Shown here: positions 1-7,687 of the stretch, one piece after another
Layout of the letters: each line of letters opens with the position of its first letter
Position numbering within the stretch: position 1 is the stretch's first letter
Source: Exilispira sp964581895
GTDB lineage: Bacteria; Spirochaetota; JAAYUW01
Reading direction: 5' to 3'
Assembly (NCBI GenBank): GCA_964581895.1
Contig: CAZOPR010000002.1
Coordinates: 292,066-356,065, forward strand
DNA: 64,000 nt
Notes under the pieces: model-generated
The model's database searches: none
Told to the model about the DNA's origin: nothing
The model's input: only the letters and a program-made list of their open reading frames with translations
Translations under genes and position numbers: made by a program

Positions 1-1
1 T

Positions 2-262
2 AACCAGCTTTCAGGAGGTCAACAGCAGAGAATAGCGATAGCAAGGGCTCTTATAAATGACCCAGACCTTATTTTGGCTGATGAACCAACTGGAAATCTT
101 GATTCAAAAACAAGTCTTGAGATTATGGAAATTTTTATCAATCTGCATAAAAATGGGAAAACTATTGTTCTTGTAACTCATGAACATGATATAGCCGCTT
201 TTGCTAAAAAAATTGTTGAATTTAAAGATGGGAAAATTATCGATATAAGAGAAAATATATGA
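2..262 (+). CDS. ABC transporter ATP-binding protein, 3' part (MacB/LolD type)
   Basis: This is the C-terminal 86 residues of an ATPase whose start lies outside the window. An ABC signature (LSGGQQQR) and then a Walker B with D-loop (LILADEPTGNLD) are followed by the H-loop histidine in LVTHEHD. ADEPTGNLD is typical of the MacB/LolD/FtsE class that powers FtsX-fold permeases. The gene ends in TGA overlapping the ATG of the next gene (ATGA), so the two are translationally coupled. An in-frame TTG at 74 could look like a start, but it falls inside Walker B and cannot be one. The transported substrate cannot be read from this fragment. Confidence 0.93.
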   Translation, partial: NQLSGGQQQRIAIARALINDPDLILADEPTGNLDSKTSLEIMEIFINLHKNGKTIVLVTHEHDIAAFAKKIVEFKDGKIIDIRENI

Positions 263-1476
263 GATTAGAAATTTTATTAAATTTTTCAGTTCGAAGTCTT
301 TTACATAGCAAGCTTAGAACATTTTTAACTATGCTTGGTATAATTATCGGTCTTGCTGCAATTGTAGTAATGGTAGCGATAGGACAAGGTGTTTCAAAAC
401 AGGTGCATGATCAGATCGCATCTTTTGGGAACAACCTTTTAACTGTAATGCCAGCGCCACCTTCAAGTTCTGGAGCAAGGCAATCCACAAGCTCGGGTGT
501 AAGATTAACGGAAGAGGATTATTTAGCTATTAAACAAAGATCAAATTATTTAAAAGCTGTTTCTCCCTTAGTTCAAACAAGAGCTCAGGTTATAACATCT
601 GGAGGGAACTGGAATACCATGGTATATGGTGGAAGTACGGATTATCTTTCAATAAGAGACTGGCCTATTGAAAGTGGCAGAAATTTCACAAATGCCGAGG
701 AAAAAGCAAAAGCAAAAGTTTGCATTATAGGAAAAACAATAGCAGAAGAGCTATTTGATGGAACAGATCCAGTAGGTTCTGAAATAAGAGTTGCAAGATT
801 AAACCTGAAAATAATTGGGGTATTAAAGGAGAAAGGGACAAATTCTTTTGGGATGGATCAGGATGATTTAATAATAGTTCCTTATACAACATTACTCTAT
901 AGGTTAAGTAGGTTTAGATACATTCAACAGATACTTTGCTCTGCGATAAGTGAAGATCAGATAGATATTGCACAACAGGAAATTGAGCAGATAATGAGAG
1001 CCTCACATAGATTGGAGGAAGGAGAGGAAAATAATTTTAGAATATCAAATCAAGCCGATGTTCTTGAAGCATCTATGAATACCACAAGAACTTTGACGCT
1101 ATTTTTAGCTATAGTTGCTGGGATTTCCCTTCTAGTAGGAGGCATCGGCATTATGAACATAATGCTTGTAAGTGTTGTTGAAAGGACAAAGGAGATAGGA
1201 CTGCGAAGGGCAATAGGAGCAAAAAAAGTTGATATCCAGCAGCAATTTTTGATAGAAGCTCTTATCTTATGTTTGCTTGGAGGTATCATCGGAATATTCT
1301 TGGGTGTAGTAATTGTATTTTTATTGAAATTTGTTTCTACATTATCATTAGTGATTTCAGTAAATTCTATAATAATAGGTTTTGTTGTTTCTTTTGCAGT
1401 AGGTGTTTTTTTTGGGTATTATCCTGCAAAAAAGGCTTCGGATATGAACCCTATAGATGCATTAAGATATGAATAA
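259..1476 (+). CDS. MacB/FtsX-family ABC transporter permease
   Basis: This 405-residue permease pairs with the overlapping ATPase. It has the MacB layout: one N-terminal membrane segment (about residues 20-42, in TMLGIIIGLAAIVVMVAIG), a periplasmic MacB_PCD domain (about 50-270), then an FtsX domain with three membrane segments (about 280-395). The conserved loop after the second segment reads ERTKEIGLRRAIGAKK, a hallmark of the family. Relatives export macrolides, peptides, toxins or lipoproteins by a mechanotransmission mechanism together with a membrane-fusion protein. That partner would be expected upstream of the window. Substrate unknown. Confidence 0.92.
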   Translation: MRLEILLNFSVRSLLHSKLRTFLTMLGIIIGLAAIVVMVAIGQGVSKQVHDQIASFGNNLLTVMPAPPSSSGARQSTSSGVRLTEEDYLAIKQRSNYLKAVSPLVQTRAQVITSGGNWNTMVYGGSTDYLSIRDWPIESGRNFTNAEEKAKAKVCIIGKTIAEELFDGTDPVGSEIRVARLNLKIIGVLKEKGTNSFGMDQDDLIIVPYTTLLYRLSRFRYIQQILCSAISEDQIDIAQQEIEQIMRASHRLEEGEENNFRISNQADVLEASMNTTRTLTLFLAIVAGISLLVGGIGIMNIMLVSVVERTKEIGLRRAIGAKKVDIQQQFLIEALILCLLGGIIGIFLGVVIVFLLKFVSTLSLVISVNSIIIGFVVSFAVGVFFGYYPAKKASDMNPIDALRYE

Positions 1477-1558
1477 AATTTTATATTAAATAAAAGATAA
1501 AATTAGATAAAAGAAATATTAAATAAAAGAAAATATTAGATAAAAGCTAAGAGTAGGT

Positions 1559-2383
1559 ATGGAAAAAATAAAATTTGCATTTTTGTTTTTCATTTTAGTT
1601 TTACCTTTATCTTTATTCTTTAATTTTGGGGCAAAAAATTTTTCAGATAATTTAATTTATGAAAGAAAAGTATATTTTTCAATCCAGTCATTTCAAAATG
1701 ATAAGGCTTTTGAAAGGTATTTAGGATTTTTGAAAAACAACAAGATAAGTGGAATAACATTTTATGGACTTCATAAAAAACTTGAGGTTAGTCCATCGGT
1801 AATTTTCGCAAAATTGAAAAATGAGATACCAGAAATTCAGATATTTATAGCAGGAGACAACTTTGATTTTTTCAATACTTTAAATGAAGATAAGAACTTG
1901 ATGCAATATGTAGATGGATTTCATATTGAGTATGAATACTGGAATTATTACAAATATAAGAAAAAAGATAGAAACGATGCTTTCAATTATTTTATAGAAG
2001 AATCAAAAAAAATTAAAATTCTTACCAATGAAAATAAGAAAAAATTTGAAGCATATTTTGGATGGTTTAACGATGAAGAAGCAAAAAGTTTTTTACCTTT
2101 TTTTGATTCTATTTTACTTCATTCATACACGAATCAGATACAAAAAACAGGGCAATATATATTTGAAAGATTGTTGACTTTAAGTAAAATAGACTCCCAA
2201 ATCCCCTGGTTTATACTATGCTCAGCAGAAAAAGATTTTATGGAACAAACCTTAAAAGAGTACGGCCTATTTAATTTAGAAAAATTGATTCTTGAAAATA
2301 TAAAACCAAGCTTTGATTATTTAAAAAATTTTAAAGGATTTTACTGGTTTACTGGTGAGCTAGTCGAAAAAGCAATAAGATAG
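1559..2383 (+). CDS. Exported protein, TIM-barrel-like, unknown function
   Basis: I do not recognise this 274-residue protein. It begins with a short basic stretch and a hydrophobic segment (about residues 5-23) that reads as a signal peptide or anchor. The rest alternates short hydrophobic strands with helices, and the strand-like pieces GITFYG, DGFHIEYEYW, EAYFGWF and ILLHSYT resemble the beta strands of an (alpha/beta)8 barrel. The acidic cluster after DGFH recalls, but does not match, the DxxDxDxE catalytic motif of GH18. A glycosidase-like or deacetylase-like role is therefore only a guess. The last codons lie in a 30-bp sequence that is repeated 67 bp further on, beyond the stop. Confidence 0.6.
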   Translation: MEKIKFAFLFFILVLPLSLFFNFGAKNFSDNLIYERKVYFSIQSFQNDKAFERYLGFLKNNKISGITFYGLHKKLEVSPSVIFAKLKNEIPEIQIFIAGDNFDFFNTLNEDKNLMQYVDGFHIEYEYWNYYKYKKKDRNDAFNYFIEESKKIKILTNENKKKFEAYFGWFNDEEAKSFLPFFDSILLHSYTNQIQKTGQYIFERLLTLSKIDSQIPWFILCSAEKDFMEQTLKEYGLFNLEKLILENIKPSFDYLKNFKGFYWFTGELVEKAIR

Positions 2384-2458
2384 AATTATCTCCTGAAAAA
2401 GGAACTCATATTTCAAAGGTTTATATACAGTCGAAAAAACAATAAGATAGAATTATCT
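2362..2458. repeat. 30-bp direct repeat spanning two convergent gene ends
   Basis: The 30 bases at 2362-2391 recur at 2429-2458 with a single G/A difference, 67 bp apart. The first copy encodes the C-terminus and stop of the exported protein. The second covers the stop codon of the convergent HEAT/GT2 gene. It looks like a local tandem duplication that created or altered the gene ends. No terminator hairpin is visible between the two genes. Confidence 0.8.
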
Positions 2459-5194
2459 TGTCTTAAATCCTTTCCTTTTCATCATTCCCCAGGAGCTTTT
2501 GCCTATAAGGTTATTGAAATATGCTACTAATCTAAGAATATTCATTAACTGTCGATATCCGAAATTTTCAACAAGTCCAATAAGTATTAAAATTATATCT
2601 TCATACCAGGCAAAATATATTACATTTTTTTCAGAAATTGCTAACGATAGGATAGATAAAACAATCCCAAGCAAGATGCTTGTCAAAAAAAGAAATAAAA
2701 ATAAAGGTAAGGTAAAAATCCCTAAAAATATTGCTAAGATAGAAAAGAAAAGTCCCATAACCTCATAAAAAGGTCCAAGAGTTTCAAAGATAAGATAATA
2801 AGGAAGGGCTACTACGCCAACTCTGCCATAATTTTTATTAAAAATCATCTTTCTATGATATAAAAGGATTTCAATAAGTCCTCTTTGCCACCTATCTCTT
2901 TGTTTTTTAAGTATCTTAAAAGATTCTGGAACTTCAGTCCAGCAAGTGGCATTTATCGAATAGTTAACTGCTTTTTCCTCTTTATTTTCCAACGCATATC
3001 TTCTTAGTCTAACTATAAGTTCCATATCCTCGCCAACAGTATTTTGTCTGGCAGAAGTTCGAAATGTCATATATCCACCGATTTTTTGAACTGCTTTTCT
3101 TTCAAATACTCCAAAAGCACCAGAAATAATGAGTAAAGATTTTATAAAAGCCCAGCCAAGTCTTCCAGTAAAATATGCCCTTAGGTATTCCATTGTTTGA
3201 AATTTTGCAAGTAGATTCTTGCCTATCCCTATTTTGATCAGTGAACCATTTTCAACTTCACAGCCATTTACTGGCATTATTTTTCCACCAGTTGCAATAA
3301 TTTTTTCATCACTTTCTATGATTGGTGAAATGGCATATAAAAGTGCATCCTGTTCTAAAAGACTATCCGCATCTATGCCACATATATACTCACCATTTGC
3401 TAAATTTATACCAGCATTTAATGAATCTGCTTTTCCACCATTCAATTTGTCAATGACAAAAAGATTTGAATGTAACCTGCTTTTATACACACCAATTATT
3501 GACGCTGTGCTTATATGTTGAGGCATAATTTTAAATGGAATTCTTTCAAGTTCAAAATTTTCTTTTAACACATTCAAAGTATTATCTGGTGATCCATCAT
3601 TTACAACAATTACTTCGAAACTCGGGTATTTAAGTGCAAGCAGGCTTCGAACATTTTGCACAATAGTTGCTTCTTCTCTAAAAGCAGGGACTATAACTGA
3701 AATTGAAGGTAAAACCCCTTTTTGGAAATAATTTAAGTATGAAATAGAATATTTTAGTTTATTTTGTCTTGATATTTCAAGATTTGCAAAAAATAAAAAA
3801 AGAATAGATATTGAATTTAATGTTAAAGCATAGTATCCAAAAAACTTTATGTAAAAAACTATAAAAGATTTTAACCAGGGTAAAAATGGGAACAAACTTT
3901 CTTTTTTAATTAAACAAAATATCAAAATTGGTGCTAAAAATAATGCTGCTGCAAGAGCAATAAGGAAAGGTCTATCCTTTTTAGAAGCTTCTGGTGCTTT
4001 TTGAGCTTCAACTTTTTTCTTTGGTGGGAAATTGTGTCTTTGGCATATTTCATCGTTAAGTGAAAAGGTAAATTCTTCAAATATTTTAATCCTTTTTTCA
4101 TAATCAGGTTTCTTAAAATTAACAATATCAAGAACCTGAACAATTTTTAATATTAAGATCTCCTCTATCTTTTTATCTTCATTACTATTTAAGTATGAGA
4201 CTATGTTGTAGATTAACCCATTTTTGATACAATACTCTAATAAATCATTTACCTTTTCATTCAAAAACCAATCTTTTATATCTAAAAAATAATATAGATA
4301 ACTTTCAAGGATAAAAGCTAATTTATCTTTAATAGAAGTTTCACCTGTCTTAAAAAAAATTTCTATCAATTTATCCTTAAATTCATCGTTATTTTTAGTT
4401 GCATTTTCTAAAGCAGCCAAAGCATATTGTTCATTTTCTGGTTCACCCAAAAATTGCAAAATTCTATGGAAATTATCAACATTTTGAACCCTACCAAGAG
4501 CTTTAATGGCAAATTCTCTTATTTCATTATTTTTATGCCTTAAAAAAAATTGTGAATTAAGCATTGATGGAACAATATGATAGATAACACTTGCAGCCTC
4601 GGAAGAAAGATCCTTATCTTCTGACATTAATGATTCAACAAGTATTTTTTCAAGTGATGAAGATGGGAAATATATACATAGTCTAATCCCTATAATTGTT
4701 TCAGCCTTATTGTATGGATATCTTGAGGAAATAATATTGGCTGTAATATCAGGATATTCCTGTAAGATTGCAATATATTGAGTAAATCTACTTATGTTCC
4801 CACTTTCATACTCTTTAGCTGCACTATCCAGGATTAAAGGTATCAAATCGTAACTTTGAGAAAAAAGAAGGGATTCACAGATCTTAAATCTTATCGAACT
4901 GGACTTTTCAACTACTAAAAAACCAGAAAGAATCTGTACACCTTCAAAACCATAAAATCTCAAAGAAAATGCAGCATTTGCTCTTTTGATTTTGCTTTTT
5001 GACTTTATCTGATGGACAAGCTTCTTAAAAAGTCTCGATTTTTTTTGAGTGTAAAATTCTATATTTTTTAATTCTATAGGTAAAACTATTCTTTCACTGC
5101 ATATATTTAAGGCTGTAATTAAAAGAGATTCTGGGAATTTATTGAAGATATTTTTTTCTTTTTTTCTTAAAACTCTGTATATTTGTTTCGTCAA
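2453..5194 (-). CDS. HEAT-repeat / family 2 glycosyltransferase fusion, membrane bound
   Basis: This 913-residue protein has two halves. Residues about 1-380 are helical HEAT/armadillo-type repeats. Two membrane segments follow (about 405-425 and 440-465). A processive GT2 domain begins near 495 (SISVIVPAFREEATI, VVNDGSPDNT), with the DADSLL nucleotide-sugar and metal motif near 608, GEDMEL (catalytic base) near 721 and QRDRWQRGL (QxxRW) near 765. Several more membrane segments follow at 795-850. The set of motifs matches the cellulose synthase/PgaC/hyaluronan synthase type, which makes and extrudes a beta-linked polysaccharide at the inner membrane. The HEAT extension is unusual and may bind a partner. 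The annotated start is a TTG overlapping the upstream small gene by 56 bp. The start is uncertain, and a frameshifted fusion with the upstream ORF is possible. Confidence 0.88.
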   Translation of the reverse strand: MTKQIYRVLRKKEKNIFNKFPESLLITALNICSERIVLPIELKNIEFYTQKKSRLFKKLVHQIKSKSKIKRANAAFSLRFYGFEGVQILSGFLVVEKSSSIRFKICESLLFSQSYDLIPLILDSAAKEYESGNISRFTQYIAILQEYPDITANIISSRYPYNKAETIIGIRLCIYFPSSSLEKILVESLMSEDKDLSSEAASVIYHIVPSMLNSQFFLRHKNNEIREFAIKALGRVQNVDNFHRILQFLGEPENEQYALAALENATKNNDEFKDKLIEIFFKTGETSIKDKLAFILESYLYYFLDIKDWFLNEKVNDLLEYCIKNGLIYNIVSYLNSNEDKKIEEILILKIVQVLDIVNFKKPDYEKRIKIFEEFTFSLNDEICQRHNFPPKKKVEAQKAPEASKKDRPFLIALAAALFLAPILIFCLIKKESLFPFLPWLKSFIVFYIKFFGYYALTLNSISILFLFFANLEISRQNKLKYSISYLNYFQKGVLPSISVIVPAFREEATIVQNVRSLLALKYPSFEVIVVNDGSPDNTLNVLKENFELERIPFKIMPQHISTASIIGVYKSRLHSNLFVIDKLNGGKADSLNAGINLANGEYICGIDADSLLEQDALLYAISPIIESDEKIIATGGKIMPVNGCEVENGSLIKIGIGKNLLAKFQTMEYLRAYFTGRLGWAFIKSLLIISGAFGVFERKAVQKIGGYMTFRTSARQNTVGEDMELIVRLRRYALENKEEKAVNYSINATCWTEVPESFKILKKQRDRWQRGLIEILLYHRKMIFNKNYGRVGVVALPYYLIFETLGPFYEVMGLFFSILAIFLGIFTLPLFLFLFLTSILLGIVLSILSLAISEKNVIYFAWYEDIILILIGLVENFGYRQLMNILRLVAYFNNLIGKSSWGMMKRKGFKTR

Positions 5195-5399
5195 TTATTA
5201 TAATTTCATCTTCTTTTGGCTCTTTATTTACATATTCATATGCAATATTAGCTATTTTTTTTACAAGAATATTGATTGTTTTAGTTTTTCTCTTTTCTTT
5301 ATATTTAATATAGAAAAGGGATAAAATAGATAAAATAATGAGAAAGCTAATAAAATATATTGAAATAAATAATATATTTAGCGAATTAAATATTTTCAT
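5139..5399 (-). CDS. Small single-pass membrane protein
   Basis: This 86-residue ORF has one N-terminal membrane segment (about residues 8-30), then a basic stretch (KYKEKRKTK) and an acidic, charged tail. It lies 7 bp after the receiver-like gene and overlaps the GT2 gene, so it is probably co-transcribed with both. The 3' end contains two A7 runs on the coding strand. Slippage there could join it to the HEAT/GT2 frame and would give that protein an N-terminal membrane anchor. I do not recognise it as an independent family. Confidence 0.5.
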   Translation of the reverse strand: MKIFNSLNILFISIYFISFLIILSILSLFYIKYKEKRKTKTINILVKKIANIAYEYVNKEPKEDEIIIIDETNIQSFKKKRKKYLQ

Positions 5400-5406
5400 A
5401 TTTTTC

Positions 5407-6354
5407 TTAAATACTTGAACTTATAAAAATTCTTATAATTGAGAGAAGTTCATTTATAAAATATGGCTTTTTTATGAAATAATTTATCCCTAATAAAGAT
5501 GCTGTTTTAAGTAGATCATCATTTTTTTGGGTGCTTAATATTATCAAAGGGATATTTATATCCTCTTCTAAAAGTTTTTGTCTTAAATCAAAGCCTCCAT
5601 ATCCAGGGGCTGCAAGTTCGGAAATAATGCATATTGGATGAGAACTTTTTAATTTTTCGTAGGCAAGTTTACCATCTCTAAACCAGACACAATTTATCTT
5701 GTTTTGTCTTAAAATATCTATAACTATAGCTGCATTAAAAGGATCTGGTTCGACAAGGAAAATTTCAGGAGTTTCATAAATTTCTGAAGCATTTGCCAAT
5801 ATTACCTTCGAGTTTGTATCAGGTTTTTGTTCTGAAAACAAGTTATTAAATTTACTTAAAAAATGTTCCCTAATCGACTTCCCTTCTTCAATATTTAATA
5901 GACAATTTTGAACTGAAAAAATATAAATATTTGATTCTAAAAAAGAAGATAAAATAGATTGATTTAATTCATAAATAAAAAGATTAGATTTTGCCTTTAT
6001 TTCAGATATAGAGTCTGCAAATGAAAATAATATAATACCACTATTATAAAAAAAAATTGGAGAAAAAGGGATTAGTGTATTAAAAATTATTGTATTAAGC
6101 TCATTTTTTATTTCATTAACATTAATTTTATGATCTGTTTTGTTTACTAAAAAGATATACAAAAGATATACATCTATTTCATATTCATCAATCAGTCGAA
6201 TAAGATGCTCTAAAAAATTGAAATTATCTAAAAAAGTAAGAAATTTATTTTTATCATTTACTAAAAATTTTTTATCAAGTTCATATTTTATGATATTTTC
6301 TTTCAATCTTTGATTTTCTTTTTCAAGTTGAAAAATATTTTTTTGTTTTCTCAT
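5407..6354 (-). CDS. Response-regulator-like protein with D-to-E receiver domain
   Basis: This 315-residue protein starts with a coiled coil (about 1-25) and continues into an alpha/beta region (about 40-180) that may be a degenerate nucleotide-cyclase-like fold; that part is uncertain. The C-terminal receiver domain (about 198-315) begins with the acidic strand IFLVEPD and ends with the conserved lysine in IKKPY. The phosphoacceptor position at the end of strand 3 carries Glu246 in place of Asp (IISELAAPGYGG). Glutamate often mimics the phosphorylated state, so this may be a constitutively on or phosphorylation-independent receiver. It is the first gene of the group leading to the GT2 synthase and plausibly controls polysaccharide production. 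Confidence 0.72.
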   Translation of the reverse strand: MRKQKNIFQLEKENQRLKENIIKYELDKKFLVNDKNKFLTFLDNFNFLEHLIRLIDEYEIDVYLLYIFLVNKTDHKINVNEIKNELNTIIFNTLIPFSPIFFYNSGIILFSFADSISEIKAKSNLFIYELNQSILSSFLESNIYIFSVQNCLLNIEEGKSIREHFLSKFNNLFSEQKPDTNSKVILANASEIYETPEIFLVEPDPFNAAIVIDILRQNKINCVWFRDGKLAYEKLKSSHPICIISELAAPGYGGFDLRQKLLEEDINIPLIILSTQKNDDLLKTASLLGINYFIKKPYFINELLSIIRIFISSSI

Positions 6355-6494
6355 AATTACGACATTTTCTAAGATTTTCGGTTTTTATATTAATCTTTTA
6401 ATTTTATCGCTACTTAATATTGGTAGCTCATGAAACTTTAAGTAAAATATAAAAAATATAAATTTTAATGTAAGATATATTTTAATCTTTTTAG

Positions 6495-7217
6495 CTATAA
6501 TTTTACAACTAAGGCAAAACCAATATCCAAAAATCCAGCTTTATTGAAAAAATAAGGTTGAAAATAAGCGCCAACTGAAAAAATCGGGAAATTGAATTTA
6601 ATACCAATTAAACAGGACAAATTAAAAAGGCTTTGCTCTATAGCAAAACTTACCCCTAAATCCATTCCAAAAATCTGAAAGAAAGCAAGATAAGATTTCA
6701 TCCATAGTGCATAGGAGATACCTTTACCAGTTTCGTAACCGATAGCAGAATTTACAAAAAAGTTATAACCATTTGGGAAATTATAAATCGAGTAAATATA
6801 GCTAATAGAAGAGAAAAAATCAGGGCTAAATTTCAGTATTTGTCTGAAGGCGAGATACCATTCATTTTTCTCAAAGTTGACACTTAATAAAATTTCATGC
6901 CTATCTATTTTATCTGTAAAATAAAAACCATACATAAAGTCGATATACCAACTTTTAGGGAAGATAAATGTCCCACCAAGCATTATTTTATAACCAGTAT
7001 CACTTTCATAATAATATGAATAACCAAAAAGAGCAGATAAAGCAAAAAAATTCGAGATTGGAAAAGATAAAGATTGATTTAATCTTCATTGAGAAAGGTT
7101 AGAATCATCTAAGCTCATATCAAATTCAGTTGAAATCCAGATTTTTGGGGAAGCAAAAAGTGGAAGACTAAAAAAACATAGTACGATAAATAATATAAAT
7201 AATTTTCTATTTTTCAT
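6495..7217 (-). pseudogene. Outer-membrane-like exported protein interrupted by in-frame TGA
   Basis: Reading from an ATG at 7217 gives a classic signal peptide (about residues 1-22, ending LPLFA before SPKIW), then continuous beta-rich sequence to the stop at 6495, 240 codons in all. Codon 44 (7086-7088) is TGA. The frame on both sides is clearly the same protein: signal peptide before it, and amphipathic, aromatic-rich strands ending in a terminal aromatic/hydrophobic pattern after it, as in small beta-barrel outer-membrane proteins. A single change from TGG (Trp) or CGA (Arg) would explain the TGA. An internal ATG at 6983 could restart translation but would lack the signal peptide. Either the gene is a recent pseudogene, or the base is a sequencing or strain variant. 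Confidence 0.75.
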
Positions 7218-7350
7218 AGCAAGAATATAATAAAAATAAGCTTATTTGTCAACTTTAGAAGTTTAAAAACTTTATTAATTCTTCATTAAAGTTTTTAACA
7301 GTAAAAGTCAAAATTTATCTTATTTGTTTCATTTATAGATTTAATAAAAA

Positions 7351-7379
7351 ACCAAGCCTGTCAAGATAACAGGCTTGGT
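7351..7379 (-). terminator. Intrinsic terminator after tRNA-Pro
   Basis: A perfect inverted repeat with 11-bp arms (7351-7361 and 7369-7379) and a 7-base loop is followed, on the minus strand, by a T-rich tail (complement of the A run at 7346-7350). It lies about 26 bp downstream of the tRNA-Pro 3' end, so it most likely terminates that transcript. Confidence 0.8.
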
Positions 7380-7405
7380 AAAAGGAGGTAAATTATGAAA
7401 AAAAG

Positions 7406-7478
7406 TCGGAAAGAGGAGATTTGAACTCCTGACCCCATGGTCCCGAACCATGTGCGCTACCATCTGCGCTACTTTCCG
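7406..7478 (-). tRNA. tRNA-Pro(CGG)
   Basis: A full 73-nt cloverleaf can be drawn on the minus strand. The acceptor stem is CGGAAAG/CTTTCCG with the C1-G72 pair and A73 discriminator typical of bacterial proline tRNAs. U8-A9 is followed by a D-arm with AGCGC...GCGC, the anticodon stem CATGG/CCATG, loop TTCGGGA (anticodon CGG, reading CCG), and a T-arm AGGAG-TTCAAAT-CTCCT. The 3' CCA is not encoded, so it must be added by a nucleotidyltransferase. Confidence 0.95.
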
Positions 7479-7687
7479 ATAAAAGCTGAGATTAAAAAGA
7501 AAATTACAAAAGAAAATTACAAAATAAAATAAAAATTACAAGTTAACCGTTTTTATTTATTAGACTAGATTTTTGCTTAAAAATTACATTTTATTAATAA
7601 AAAATTGTCTTTTAAAAAATTTTTGAATTAACTTTTCATAAAATAGATTTTACATTAAAATAAATCTTATTAAAGTCGCTATTTTTT

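Noticed and set aside
7351..7400. Riboswitch-like hairpin upstream of a plus-strand gene
   Set aside because: No plus-strand gene follows; the hairpin with a minus-strand T tail fits the tRNA terminator.
7395..7424. Perfect AAAGGAGG ribosome site and ATG before a nine-codon ORF on the plus strand, over tRNA-Pro
   Set aside because: The ORF runs antisense into the tRNA and its composition follows the tRNA sequence. It is more likely chance next to the terminator.
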